Origin: Streptomyces thermolilacinus SPC6
Lineage (GTDB): Bacteria > Actinomycetota > Actinomycetes > Streptomycetales > Streptomycetaceae
Reading direction: 5' to 3'
Length of the DNA: 64,000 bases
Assembly (NCBI RefSeq): GCF_000478605.2
Contig: NZ_ASHX02000001.1
Span: 1,713,895 to 1,777,894, forward strand
Below are positions 1 to 7,588 of this stretch, one piece after another. Made by a program: the position numbers and the translations under genes. The notes beneath the pieces are model-generated. The model was given only the letters and a program-made list of their open reading frames with translations, made no database searches and was not told the DNA's origin. The stretch's first letter is position 1; each line of letters opens with the position of its first letter.

Positions 1-2
1 CT

Positions 3-542
3 ACCAGCGCGAAGATCGTGGTGGCGGGCGGCTTCGGCGTGGGCAAGACCACGTTCGTCGGCGCCGTCTCGGAGATCAACCCGCTGCGTACCGAGGCCGT
101 CATGACGTCCGCGTCCGCGGGCATCGACGACCTCACCCACACCGGCGACAAGACGACGACGACCGTCGCCATGGACTTCGGCCGGATCACCCTGGACCAG
201 GACCTGATCCTCTACCTGTTCGGCACCCCCGGACAGGACCGCTTCTGGTTCATGTGGGACGACCTCGTACGCGGCGCCATCGGAGCCGTCGTACTCGTCG
301 ACACCCGACGCCTCGCCGACTGCTTCCCCGCCGTCGACTACTTCGAGAACAGCGGCCTCCCCTTCGTCATCGCCCTCAACGGCTTCGACGGACACCAGCC
401 CTACACCCCCGACGAAGTACGCGAAGCACTCCAGATCGGCCCCGACACCCCCATCATCACCACCGACGCCCGCCACCGCGCGGACGCCAAGAGCGCCCTC
501 ATCACCCTCGTCGAACACGCCCTCATGGCACGACTGCGGTAA
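3..542 (+). CDS. cvnD: CvnD-type conservon GTP-binding protein, 5' end outside the window
   Basis: This is a small Ras-like GTP-binding protein of the Streptomyces conservon (Cvn) systems. In these systems a membrane sensor-like CvnA works with the small proteins CvnB and CvnC and the GTPase CvnD. The reading frame is open from base 3 and the true start lies upstream of the window. The P-loop is GGFGVGKTT near the visible N-terminus. The switch II motif is FGTPGQDRFW. The guanine-specificity motif appears as ALNGFD, a variant of NKxD that is common in CvnD proteins. The gene ends with TAA at 540-542. The last two codons, CGG TAA, form the left edge of the duplicated unit. A hairpin follows at 566-605. 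The family call is strong. Which conservon it belongs to (I recall cvn1 at this place in S. coelicolor) rests on remembered gene order only. Confidence 0.9.
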   Translation, partial: TSAKIVVAGGFGVGKTTFVGAVSEINPLRTEAVMTSASAGIDDLTHTGDKTTTTVAMDFGRITLDQDLILYLFGTPGQDRFWFMWDDLVRGAIGAVVLVDTRRLADCFPAVDYFENSGLPFVIALNGFDGHQPYTPDEVREALQIGPDTPIITTDARHRADAKSALITLVEHALMARLR

Positions 543-565
543 GTTACGCCGCGCGCTTCGCACTT

Positions 566-605
566 CGAAGGCCCGTCGAACCGTCACCGGTGCGGCGGGC
601 CTTCG
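566..605 (+). terminator. Hairpin after cvnD (copy 1)
   Basis: A 10-bp perfect stem (CGAAGGCCCG at 566-575 pairing with 596-605) has a 20-base loop and starts 24 bases after the cvnD stop. There is no T tract, which is usual in Streptomyces. It probably ends the cvn transcript. Confidence 0.6.
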
Positions 606-640
606 CCGTAGGCACGGCATCGCGCTTCGGGGGTACGGCG

Positions 641-676
641 AAGGGCCCCGCACTCGGGAGCGAGTGCGGGGCCCTT
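641..676. terminator. Strong bidirectional terminator between cvnD and accE (copy 1)
   Basis: A perfect 15-bp stem (641-655 with 662-676) encloses a 6-base loop. It lies between the convergent cvnD and accE genes, so it probably ends the accB-accE transcript coming from the right and can also stop readthrough from the left. Confidence 0.8.
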
Positions 677-708
677 CGGATGCCCGGCGGCCGGTGCGGC
701 CGGTGCGG

Positions 709-918
709 TCAGCGCTGCCAGGAGTGGGCGGCGCGGAAACCGGACTGGCGCTCCAGGCGGCGCCAGCCGGCCGTGGAGCGGGTGCGGTGCGCCGGGGCGG
801 CGGCGGGGCGGGCGTTGGCGCGGGCGAGGATGACCGCGGTGAGCGCGGCGAGCTCCTCGGGCGCGGCGTGGCCCTTCTCGACCCGCAGGAGGGAGGCGTC
901 TGCCAGGGGTGTGGTCAC
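709..918 (-). CDS. accE: Acyl-CoA carboxylase epsilon subunit (copy 1)
   Basis: A 69-residue protein encoded 15 bases after accB in the same operon. It fits the short epsilon subunits that bind and activate the beta subunit of actinobacterial acyl-CoA carboxylases. The segment HAAPEELAALTAVILARAN is the typical epsilon helix, followed by an Ala/Arg-rich linker and a C-terminal WRRLERQSGFRAAHSW segment that is commonly conserved. Size and position next to a carboxyltransferase gene are the main support. The transcript probably ends at the 641-676 hairpin. The same gene recurs unchanged at 5637-5846. Confidence 0.88.
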   Translation of the reverse strand: MTTPLADASLLRVEKGHAAPEELAALTAVILARANARPAAAPAHRTRSTAGWRRLERQSGFRAAHSWQR

Positions 919-933
919 GTGTGTGGGCTCCTC

Positions 934-2517
934 TTACTGCGGCGGATTGCCGTGCTTGCGGGACGGCAGGTCGGCGTGCTTGGTGCGGAGCATCGCGAGG
1001 GACTTGATGAGGACCTCGCGGGTCTCGGCCGGGTCGATGACGTCGTCCACGAGGCCGCGCTCGGCGGCGTAGTACGGGTGCATCAGCTCGGCCTTGTACT
1101 CCTTGACCATGCGGGCGCGCATGGCCTCGGGGTCCTCGGCGTCGGCGATCTGGCGGCGGAAGATGACGTTGGCCGCGCCCTCGGCGCCCATGACGGCGAT
1201 CTCGTTGGTCGGCCAGGCGTACGTGAGGTCGGCGCCGATGGACTGGGAGTCCATGACGATGTACGCGCCGCCGTACGCCTTGCGCAGGATCAGCGAGATG
1301 CGCGGGACGGTGGCGTTGCAGTACGCGTACAGCAGCTTCGCGCCGTGGCGGATGATGCCGCCGTGCTCCTGGTCCACGCCGGGCAGGAAGCCGGGCACGT
1401 CGAGGAACGTGAGGATCGGGATGTTGAACGCGTCGCACATCTGGACGAAGCGGGCGGCCTTCTCGGACGCCTCGATGTCCAGGACCCCGGCGAGGGTCTG
1501 CGGCTGGTTCGCGACGATGCCGACGACCTGGCCGTCGAGGCGGGCGAGGGCGCAGACGATGTTGCGCGCCCAGCGCTCGTGGATCTCCAGGTAGTCGCCG
1601 TCGTCGACGATCTCCTCGATGACCTTGTGCATGTCGTACGGCCGGTTGCCGTCGGCGGGCACCAGGTCCAGCAGCACGTCGCCGCGCCGGTCGGCGGGGT
1701 CGTCGCTGGGGTGGACGGGCGGGTTCTCGCGGTTGTTGGAGGGCAGCATCGACAGGAGGTAGCGGACCTCCGCGATGCAGGTCTCCTCGTCGTCGTAGGC
1801 GAAGTGCGCGACGCCGGAGGTCTCCGCGTGGACGTCGGCGCCGCCGAGCCCGTTCTGGGTGATCTCCTCGCCGGTGACGGCCTTCACGACGTCGGGTCCG
1901 GTGATGAACATCTGCGAGGTGTCGCGGACCATGAAGACGAAGTCCGTGAGGGCGGGGCTGTAGGCCGCGCCGCCGGCGCAGGGGCCGAGCATCACCGAGA
2001 TCTGCGGGATGACGCCGGACGCCTTCGTGTTGCGCTGGAAGATGCCGCCGTACCCGGCGAGGGCGGAGACGCCCTCCTGGATGCGGGCGCCCGCGCCGTC
2101 GTTGAGCGAGACGAGCGGGGCGCCGGCCGCGATGGCCATGTCCATGATCTTGTGGATCTTGGTGGCGTGGGCCTCGCCGAGTGCGCCGCCGAAGATGCGG
2201 AAGTCGTGCGCGTAGACGAAGACGGTACGGCCGTCCACCGTGCCCCAGCCGGTGATGACACCGTCGGTGTAGGGCTTCTTGTTCTCCAGGCCGAATCCGG
2301 TCGCCCGGTGCCGGCGCAGCTGCTCGACCTCCCGGAACGACCCCTCGTCCAGCAGGAGGTCGATGCGCTCCCGGGCGGTCAGCTTGCCCTTGGCGTGCTG
2401 CGCCTCGGTGGCGCGCTCACTCGGGCCGCGACGGGCCTCCTCGCGCAGGGCGTGCAGCTCGGCCACACGCCCGCGGGCGTCGGCGGGCTCTCCCTGGGTT
2501 TCGTCCACAACGGTCAT
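934..2517 (-). CDS. accB: Acyl-CoA carboxylase beta subunit, carboxyltransferase (copy 1)
   Basis: A biotin-dependent carboxyltransferase of 527 residues that moves carboxyl from carboxybiotin to acetyl-, propionyl- or butyryl-CoA, giving malonyl- and methylmalonyl-CoA for fatty acids and polyketides. The N-terminal crotonase-like half contains GLGGADVHAETSGVAHF; oxyanion-hole glycines sit in GPCAGGAAYSPALTD and later in KAYGGAYIVMDS. Residue 420 is Ile. In the S. coelicolor enzymes this position separates AccB (Ile, accepts acetyl-CoA) from PccB (Asp, propionyl-CoA only), so this is AccB-like by that published rule. It is followed closely by accE. The biotinylated alpha subunit is not in the window. 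The gene is repeated exactly at 5862-7445. Confidence 0.96.
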   Translation of the reverse strand: MTVVDETQGEPADARGRVAELHALREEARRGPSERATEAQHAKGKLTARERIDLLLDEGSFREVEQLRRHRATGFGLENKKPYTDGVITGWGTVDGRTVFVYAHDFRIFGGALGEAHATKIHKIMDMAIAAGAPLVSLNDGAGARIQEGVSALAGYGGIFQRNTKASGVIPQISVMLGPCAGGAAYSPALTDFVFMVRDTSQMFITGPDVVKAVTGEEITQNGLGGADVHAETSGVAHFAYDDEETCIAEVRYLLSMLPSNNRENPPVHPSDDPADRRGDVLLDLVPADGNRPYDMHKVIEEIVDDGDYLEIHERWARNIVCALARLDGQVVGIVANQPQTLAGVLDIEASEKAARFVQMCDAFNIPILTFLDVPGFLPGVDQEHGGIIRHGAKLLYAYCNATVPRISLILRKAYGGAYIVMDSQSIGADLTYAWPTNEIAVMGAEGAANVIFRRQIADAEDPEAMRARMVKEYKAELMHPYYAAERGLVDDVIDPAETREVLIKSLAMLRTKHADLPSRKHGNPPQ

Positions 2518-2660
2518 GCACCGACCCTACGGAGCCGACCAAGCAAATCCCGCCGTTGACTCCGTACAGTCTCCGGACTGATCTGCTGTGCGCCCTGAAC
2601 AGAACCGTATCGGGGGGCAGGCGAAGTACCAGCTTTTGGCCCCACGGTGTTGTGGGCTCC

Positions 2661-5204
2661 CTACAAGGGCGGCTGGTCGGGGATGTCACCCGGCCGGGGG
2701 AGCGCCACCTCGCACCGGTGCGGGGCGCAGGCGGTGCCCGGGGTGATCCGCAGGCGCAGCGCGGGCCGCGTGGAGAGTACCCGGACGGCCGGGTCGTGGA
2801 CGAGGACACGGTGGACCGGGCGGTGCCAGGTGATCTCCAGGGGGCGGCCGGTACGGGCCGGCTCGGCGATGTGGAGGGTGGCGGTGCGGCCGCGCCGCCG
2901 TACGAGGACCGATGCGGGGGCGGTGGCGGTGAGGGGCCCCGTCGTGCCGGGGCGCCAGAAGTGGGCGAAGGTGAGGCCGAGGGCGCGGAGGCGGACGGAC
3001 TGGTGGGCGGCGGTGTTGTCGAGGACCTCCAGCCGGCGCGCGTCGGCGGCGCGGGCGGCGACGGTGCGTCGGCCGGCGCCGGGCATCACCAGATAGGCGT
3101 ACGCCGTGTCGGCGGGGTCGGTGCCGTGGTCGAGCCAGAGGGTCTGGTAGCGGCGGGTGCGGCGCTCGGCGCTGGATGCGGTGTTGATGTCGCGCCAGGC
3201 ACCGGTGCGGTCCTCGCGGAGGGTGCGGAGGGCGGGGGTGTGCTGGGCGTGGCGGTGGTGCGGGTCGTGGCGGTGGTGCGGTACGGGGCTGTGTGCGTCG
3301 TGCGGCGGGGGGCCGGGCGAGTCGTACGGTGCGGGGCGCGGCGGGTCGTACGGCGCGGGGCCGGGCGGGAAGATCCAGCCGCCGTGGCCTTCGAGGTGCG
3401 CCCAGCCGGGTCCCGTCGTGAACCGCGCGTCACCGTCCTCGCCGAGGTTCCGGTTGTCCACGACCGTCTCGACGGGGACGCCGTCGGCGCAACTGATGCC
3501 CGCGCCCAGGCAGATGACGGCGTCGTCGGTGAAGAACCACGCCTTGCGGGCCTCCAGGGTGGAGCCGAGGCCGCGCAGGTGCTGGCCGATCGCCGCGTAC
3601 TCGCCGTCCGTCACTCCCCCGACCCAGCGCGCGTCGGGCCGGGGCGCGCCCCACTCGCCGCCCTCCCGGTCGCGCAGGCGCCGGGTGGAGACGGTCGTGC
3701 CGGGCAGCCGGTACGGGTCCACGGTGGGCCAGAACCAGTCGGTGTACTGGCCGTCGCCCGCGGTGCCGGGGCCCGGCCCCCACCAGGTGAGCATCCCGGC
3801 GCCGGTGTGCCAGCCGCGCGGGTTCTCGCCGTTGCCGCACTCGTAGTGGGCGACGCGGTGCGAGGCCATGGCGACGCAGGCGGACCAGCCGGGGCGGTGG
3901 TGGACGGCCCGGTCCATGGCGGCGAAGAGCGTGTGGCCGGTCGGCTCGGGCGCGGCGGGCACGGGCGCGGCGGCGACGGCGTTGAGACGGGCGAGGTCGG
4001 CGACGTCGAAGCGGGGCGAGGTCAGGACGGGGCTGACCGTGTCGCGGGCGATCCAGCCCTTGACCAGGGCGTGCCAGCGGCTTTGGAGGTGCGGGGCGGC
4101 GCTCTCGGCGAGGAGGGCGATCGCTGCGACGACCCCGTGCCCGTGGTAGTGGTCGCCGCGCAGGACGCCGGGTTCGCCGCGCAGCACGCCCCGGCTGACG
4201 GCCCGTCCGCTGACGGCGTCCATCATCAGGCCGTTGCGCAGCAGCGGGGCGTACGCGCGCTCGACCGCGTCCAGGACGGTGTGCCGCGCGGGGTCGGTGA
4301 CCTCCCAGGGGCTCCCGGCGAGGAGGGCGAAGAGGCGGGCGAGGCCGTCGAGGAGGACCTGGCCGTACGTGCCGGTGTACGGGACGGCGCCGTGCTGGAT
4401 GAAGCTGCCGTCCTCGTACAGCCCGTCCCCCTCGGTGACGTACGGGAAGACCGGGGACAGCGCGTCGCGGGCGAGGGCCAGCTTGTCGGCGCGGCGTCCG
4501 AGGAGGCCGCGCAGGGCGACCGAGCGGCACAGGTCCACGCGGTTGGCGCCGGTGGAGGTGCCGGAGTAGTCGCGCAGGGCGCTGTCCGGGACGAAGTGGT
4601 CGACGGCGGCGCAGGCGGCCGCGATCCGGTCGGGGCCGAGGTGGCCGTGGAGGGCGGCGACCGTGTCCAGAAGGAGGCGGGGGCTGCCGACGCGCCACTC
4701 CCACCAGTTGCCGTAGGGGGTGGTGGCCGGGTGGTAGACGCGGGCGGCGAGGTGGTCGAGGCCGGTGCGGACGGCGTCGAGGAGTGCGGGGTCGCCGGTG
4801 TGGCCGGTGGCGGGCTGGACGTACGCCTGGGCCATGGTCCACAGGCGGCGGTAGGAGCGGGTGACGCCGGAGGGCGGGTCGAAGGGGTCGCCGGGCCAGA
4901 GGGACCGGGCGGCGGGCGCCATGGTGGCCCGGTAGCGCTCGGCGAGCGCGCCGGTCGCGGCGAGGCGGGTGGCGTACGGCTCGTTGGCGGGGTCGTAGCG
5001 GCCGGTGCCGAGCTGGAGGGTGAGCCAGCGTCGGCGCAGGGCGTCGTAGTCGGGGGCGTACGGGTCCCTGGCGGCGGCGCGGGCGGGGGCCGGGAGGGCG
5101 GCGGTGGCCGCGGCCGTGACGGCGGCGGCGACGAGGGCGCGGCGGGAGCAGTCGGGCACGGGTCGGATTGTGGTGGCCGGCGCCGGGCGGAGGGGCTGAG
5201 CCAC
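2661..5204 (-). CDS. Secreted polysaccharide lyase family 8 protein (copy 1)
   Basis: An exported lyase of the hyaluronate/chondroitin/xanthan lyase family (PL8), which cleaves uronic-acid polysaccharides by beta-elimination outside the cell. The N-terminus has a twin-arginine type signal (CSRRALVAAAV, then Ala-rich, ending near PAPARAAA). The alpha/alpha-toroid catalytic half shows NWWEWRVG (catalytic Asn region) and FIQHGAVPYTGTYG (catalytic His and Tyr). NGENPRGWHTGAGMLTWW and QYTDWFWPTVDPYRLPGTT are characteristic PL8 central motifs, followed by a beta-sandwich region. A His/Pro-rich insert (PAPYDPPRPAPYDSPGPPPHD) is unusual. Start choice is uncertain: GTG at 5204 or GTG at 5159 both keep the Tat signal, while the first in-frame ATG at 5285 would overlap the yceI promoter. 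The substrate cannot be read from sequence. Confidence 0.85.
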   Translation of the reverse strand: MAQPLRPAPATTIRPVPDCSRRALVAAAVTAAATAALPAPARAAARDPYAPDYDALRRRWLTLQLGTGRYDPANEPYATRLAATGALAERYRATMAPAARSLWPGDPFDPPSGVTRSYRRLWTMAQAYVQPATGHTGDPALLDAVRTGLDHLAARVYHPATTPYGNWWEWRVGSPRLLLDTVAALHGHLGPDRIAAACAAVDHFVPDSALRDYSGTSTGANRVDLCRSVALRGLLGRRADKLALARDALSPVFPYVTEGDGLYEDGSFIQHGAVPYTGTYGQVLLDGLARLFALLAGSPWEVTDPARHTVLDAVERAYAPLLRNGLMMDAVSGRAVSRGVLRGEPGVLRGDHYHGHGVVAAIALLAESAAPHLQSRWHALVKGWIARDTVSPVLTSPRFDVADLARLNAVAAAPVPAAPEPTGHTLFAAMDRAVHHRPGWSACVAMASHRVAHYECGNGENPRGWHTGAGMLTWWGPGPGTAGDGQYTDWFWPTVDPYRLPGTTVSTRRLRDREGGEWGAPRPDARWVGGVTDGEYAAIGQHLRGLGSTLEARKAWFFTDDAVICLGAGISCADGVPVETVVDNRNLGEDGDARFTTGPGWAHLEGHGGWIFPPGPAPYDPPRPAPYDSPGPPPHDAHSPVPHHRHDPHHRHAQHTPALRTLREDRTGAWRDINTASSAERRTRRYQTLWLDHGTDPADTAYAYLVMPGAGRRTVAARAADARRLEVLDNTAAHQSVRLRALGLTFAHFWRPGTTGPLTATAPASVLVRRRGRTATLHIAEPARTGRPLEITWHRPVHRVLVHDPAVRVLSTRPALRLRITPGTACAPHRCEVALPRPGDIPDQPPL

Positions 5205-5242
5205 GCGGACCGGGAGCCCCGGGAGATCCCCCGTCGCGAGTA

Positions 5243-5293
5243 GTTGAAAGTTGAACGGAATGGGTCTATGGTCGATGTAGTTCAACGTTCAAC
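5243..5293 (+). promoter_or_regulatory. yceI promoter with paired operator halves (copy 1)
   Basis: Two halves, GTTGAAAGTTGAAC (5243-5256) and GTTCAACGTTCAAC (5280-5293), are inverted copies with one mismatch, and each holds two GTTGAA-type units. Between them lies a good vegetative promoter: TTGAAA (5244-5249), 17 bases, TATGGT (5267-5272). The left half covers the -35 element and the right half covers the expected transcription start, so a bound dimer would block the promoter. A MarR-type repressor is my inference; none is encoded in the window. In this copy the promoter drives only a truncated yceI. Confidence 0.65.
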
Positions 5294-5325
5294 GAACGCA
5301 CGAAACGCCTCACGAGGAGAACGCC

Positions 5326-5464
5326 ATGGGCCTGTTCAACCGCACCTCCGGCACAAAGACCGCCACCGCCACCCTCGCCGCCCCGGCCGTGGACCCGGCG
5401 CTCGCCGCGCTGACCGGCACGTACCGGATCGACGCCGCGCACAGCTCGATCGGCTTCACCGCCC
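5326..5464 (+). pseudogene. Truncated 5' fragment of yceI at the duplication junction
   Basis: The first 46 codons match the intact gene at 10254 exactly, with the same promoter and ribosome site (GAGGAG before ATG). At 5464/5465 the sequence switches to the copy-2 left end. The frame then reads unrelated codons antisense to accE and accB until 6000, which would give a 224-residue nonsense fusion. It cannot make a YceI beta-barrel. Transcripts from its promoter should meet the copy-2 hairpins at 5494-5604. Confidence 0.9.
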
Positions 5465-5493
5465 CGGTAAGTTACGCCGCGCGCTTCGCACTT

Positions 5494-5533
5494 CGAAGGC
5501 CCGTCGAACCGTCACCGGTGCGGCGGGCCTTCG
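5494..5533 (+). terminator. Hairpin (copy 2 of 566-605)
   Basis: The same 10-bp stem as at 566-605. Here it follows the truncated yceI rather than cvnD, so it may stop transcription from the orphan promoter at 5243-5293. Confidence 0.55.
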
Positions 5534-5568
5534 CCGTAGGCACGGCATCGCGCTTCGGGGGTACGGCG

Positions 5569-5604
5569 AAGGGCCCCGCACTCGGGAGCGAGTGCGGGGC
5601 CCTT
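5569..5604. terminator. Strong bidirectional terminator (copy 2 of 641-676)
   Basis: The same perfect 15-bp stem and 6-base loop as at 641-676, downstream of the second accE. Confidence 0.8.
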
Positions 5605-5636
5605 CGGATGCCCGGCGGCCGGTGCGGCCGGTGCGG

Positions 5637-5846
5637 TCAGCGCTGCCAGGAGTGGGCGGCGCGGAAACCGGACTGGCGCTCCAGGCGGCGCCAGCCGGCC
5701 GTGGAGCGGGTGCGGTGCGCCGGGGCGGCGGCGGGGCGGGCGTTGGCGCGGGCGAGGATGACCGCGGTGAGCGCGGCGAGCTCCTCGGGCGCGGCGTGGC
5801 CCTTCTCGACCCGCAGGAGGGAGGCGTCTGCCAGGGGTGTGGTCAC
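5637..5846 (-). CDS. accE: Acyl-CoA carboxylase epsilon subunit (copy 2)
   Basis: The predicted protein is identical to the 69-residue epsilon subunit at 709-918, with the same spacing to its accB partner. If the duplication is real, the cell carries two full accB-accE pairs here. Confidence 0.86.
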   Translation of the reverse strand: MTTPLADASLLRVEKGHAAPEELAALTAVILARANARPAAAPAHRTRSTAGWRRLERQSGFRAAHSWQR

Positions 5847-5861
5847 GTGTGTGGGCTCCTC

Positions 5862-7445
5862 TTACTGCGGCGGATTGCCGTGCTTGCGGGACGGCAGGTC
5901 GGCGTGCTTGGTGCGGAGCATCGCGAGGGACTTGATGAGGACCTCGCGGGTCTCGGCCGGGTCGATGACGTCGTCCACGAGGCCGCGCTCGGCGGCGTAG
6001 TACGGGTGCATCAGCTCGGCCTTGTACTCCTTGACCATGCGGGCGCGCATGGCCTCGGGGTCCTCGGCGTCGGCGATCTGGCGGCGGAAGATGACGTTGG
6101 CCGCGCCCTCGGCGCCCATGACGGCGATCTCGTTGGTCGGCCAGGCGTACGTGAGGTCGGCGCCGATGGACTGGGAGTCCATGACGATGTACGCGCCGCC
6201 GTACGCCTTGCGCAGGATCAGCGAGATGCGCGGGACGGTGGCGTTGCAGTACGCGTACAGCAGCTTCGCGCCGTGGCGGATGATGCCGCCGTGCTCCTGG
6301 TCCACGCCGGGCAGGAAGCCGGGCACGTCGAGGAACGTGAGGATCGGGATGTTGAACGCGTCGCACATCTGGACGAAGCGGGCGGCCTTCTCGGACGCCT
6401 CGATGTCCAGGACCCCGGCGAGGGTCTGCGGCTGGTTCGCGACGATGCCGACGACCTGGCCGTCGAGGCGGGCGAGGGCGCAGACGATGTTGCGCGCCCA
6501 GCGCTCGTGGATCTCCAGGTAGTCGCCGTCGTCGACGATCTCCTCGATGACCTTGTGCATGTCGTACGGCCGGTTGCCGTCGGCGGGCACCAGGTCCAGC
6601 AGCACGTCGCCGCGCCGGTCGGCGGGGTCGTCGCTGGGGTGGACGGGCGGGTTCTCGCGGTTGTTGGAGGGCAGCATCGACAGGAGGTAGCGGACCTCCG
6701 CGATGCAGGTCTCCTCGTCGTCGTAGGCGAAGTGCGCGACGCCGGAGGTCTCCGCGTGGACGTCGGCGCCGCCGAGCCCGTTCTGGGTGATCTCCTCGCC
6801 GGTGACGGCCTTCACGACGTCGGGTCCGGTGATGAACATCTGCGAGGTGTCGCGGACCATGAAGACGAAGTCCGTGAGGGCGGGGCTGTAGGCCGCGCCG
6901 CCGGCGCAGGGGCCGAGCATCACCGAGATCTGCGGGATGACGCCGGACGCCTTCGTGTTGCGCTGGAAGATGCCGCCGTACCCGGCGAGGGCGGAGACGC
7001 CCTCCTGGATGCGGGCGCCCGCGCCGTCGTTGAGCGAGACGAGCGGGGCGCCGGCCGCGATGGCCATGTCCATGATCTTGTGGATCTTGGTGGCGTGGGC
7101 CTCGCCGAGTGCGCCGCCGAAGATGCGGAAGTCGTGCGCGTAGACGAAGACGGTACGGCCGTCCACCGTGCCCCAGCCGGTGATGACACCGTCGGTGTAG
7201 GGCTTCTTGTTCTCCAGGCCGAATCCGGTCGCCCGGTGCCGGCGCAGCTGCTCGACCTCCCGGAACGACCCCTCGTCCAGCAGGAGGTCGATGCGCTCCC
7301 GGGCGGTCAGCTTGCCCTTGGCGTGCTGCGCCTCGGTGGCGCGCTCACTCGGGCCGCGACGGGCCTCCTCGCGCAGGGCGTGCAGCTCGGCCACACGCCC
7401 GCGGGCGTCGGCGGGCTCTCCCTGGGTTTCGTCCACAACGGTCAT
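5862..7445 (-). CDS. accB: Acyl-CoA carboxylase beta subunit (copy 2)
   Basis: Identical in predicted protein (527 residues) to the copy at 934-2517, including Ile at position 420. Its upstream spacer is the same, so both copies should carry the same promoter signals. No divergence is visible, which points to a very recent duplication or an assembly repeat. Confidence 0.94.
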   Translation of the reverse strand: MTVVDETQGEPADARGRVAELHALREEARRGPSERATEAQHAKGKLTARERIDLLLDEGSFREVEQLRRHRATGFGLENKKPYTDGVITGWGTVDGRTVFVYAHDFRIFGGALGEAHATKIHKIMDMAIAAGAPLVSLNDGAGARIQEGVSALAGYGGIFQRNTKASGVIPQISVMLGPCAGGAAYSPALTDFVFMVRDTSQMFITGPDVVKAVTGEEITQNGLGGADVHAETSGVAHFAYDDEETCIAEVRYLLSMLPSNNRENPPVHPSDDPADRRGDVLLDLVPADGNRPYDMHKVIEEIVDDGDYLEIHERWARNIVCALARLDGQVVGIVANQPQTLAGVLDIEASEKAARFVQMCDAFNIPILTFLDVPGFLPGVDQEHGGIIRHGAKLLYAYCNATVPRISLILRKAYGGAYIVMDSQSIGADLTYAWPTNEIAVMGAEGAANVIFRRQIADAEDPEAMRARMVKEYKAELMHPYYAAERGLVDDVIDPAETREVLIKSLAMLRTKHADLPSRKHGNPPQ

Positions 7446-7588
7446 GCACCGACCCTACGGAGCCGACCAAGCAAATCCCGCCGTTGACTCCGTACAGTCT
7501 CCGGACTGATCTGCTGTGCGCCCTGAACAGAACCGTATCGGGGGGCAGGCGAAGTACCAGCTTTTGGCCCCACGGTGTTGTGGGCTCC

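Larger units (their letters stand above)
537..5464. repeat. Tandem duplication, copy 1 (4,928 bp)
   Basis: Bases 537-5464 are repeated directly and without a gap as 5465-10392. Every gene, hairpin and spacer in the unit recurs with a constant offset of 4,928, and all stretches I compared are identical. The unit begins with the last two codons of cvnD and ends one base into codon 47 of yceI. At the junction, 5464 matches 10392 and 5465 matches 537. The flanking bases differ on each side, so there is no shared microhomology. No transposase or terminal inverted repeats are present. Confidence 0.97.

Noticed and set aside
2556..5243. 895-residue plus-strand frame opposite the PL8 lyase
   Set aside because: It consists of Gly/Val/Ala-rich shadow sequence. 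The minus-strand frame carries clear PL8 motifs.
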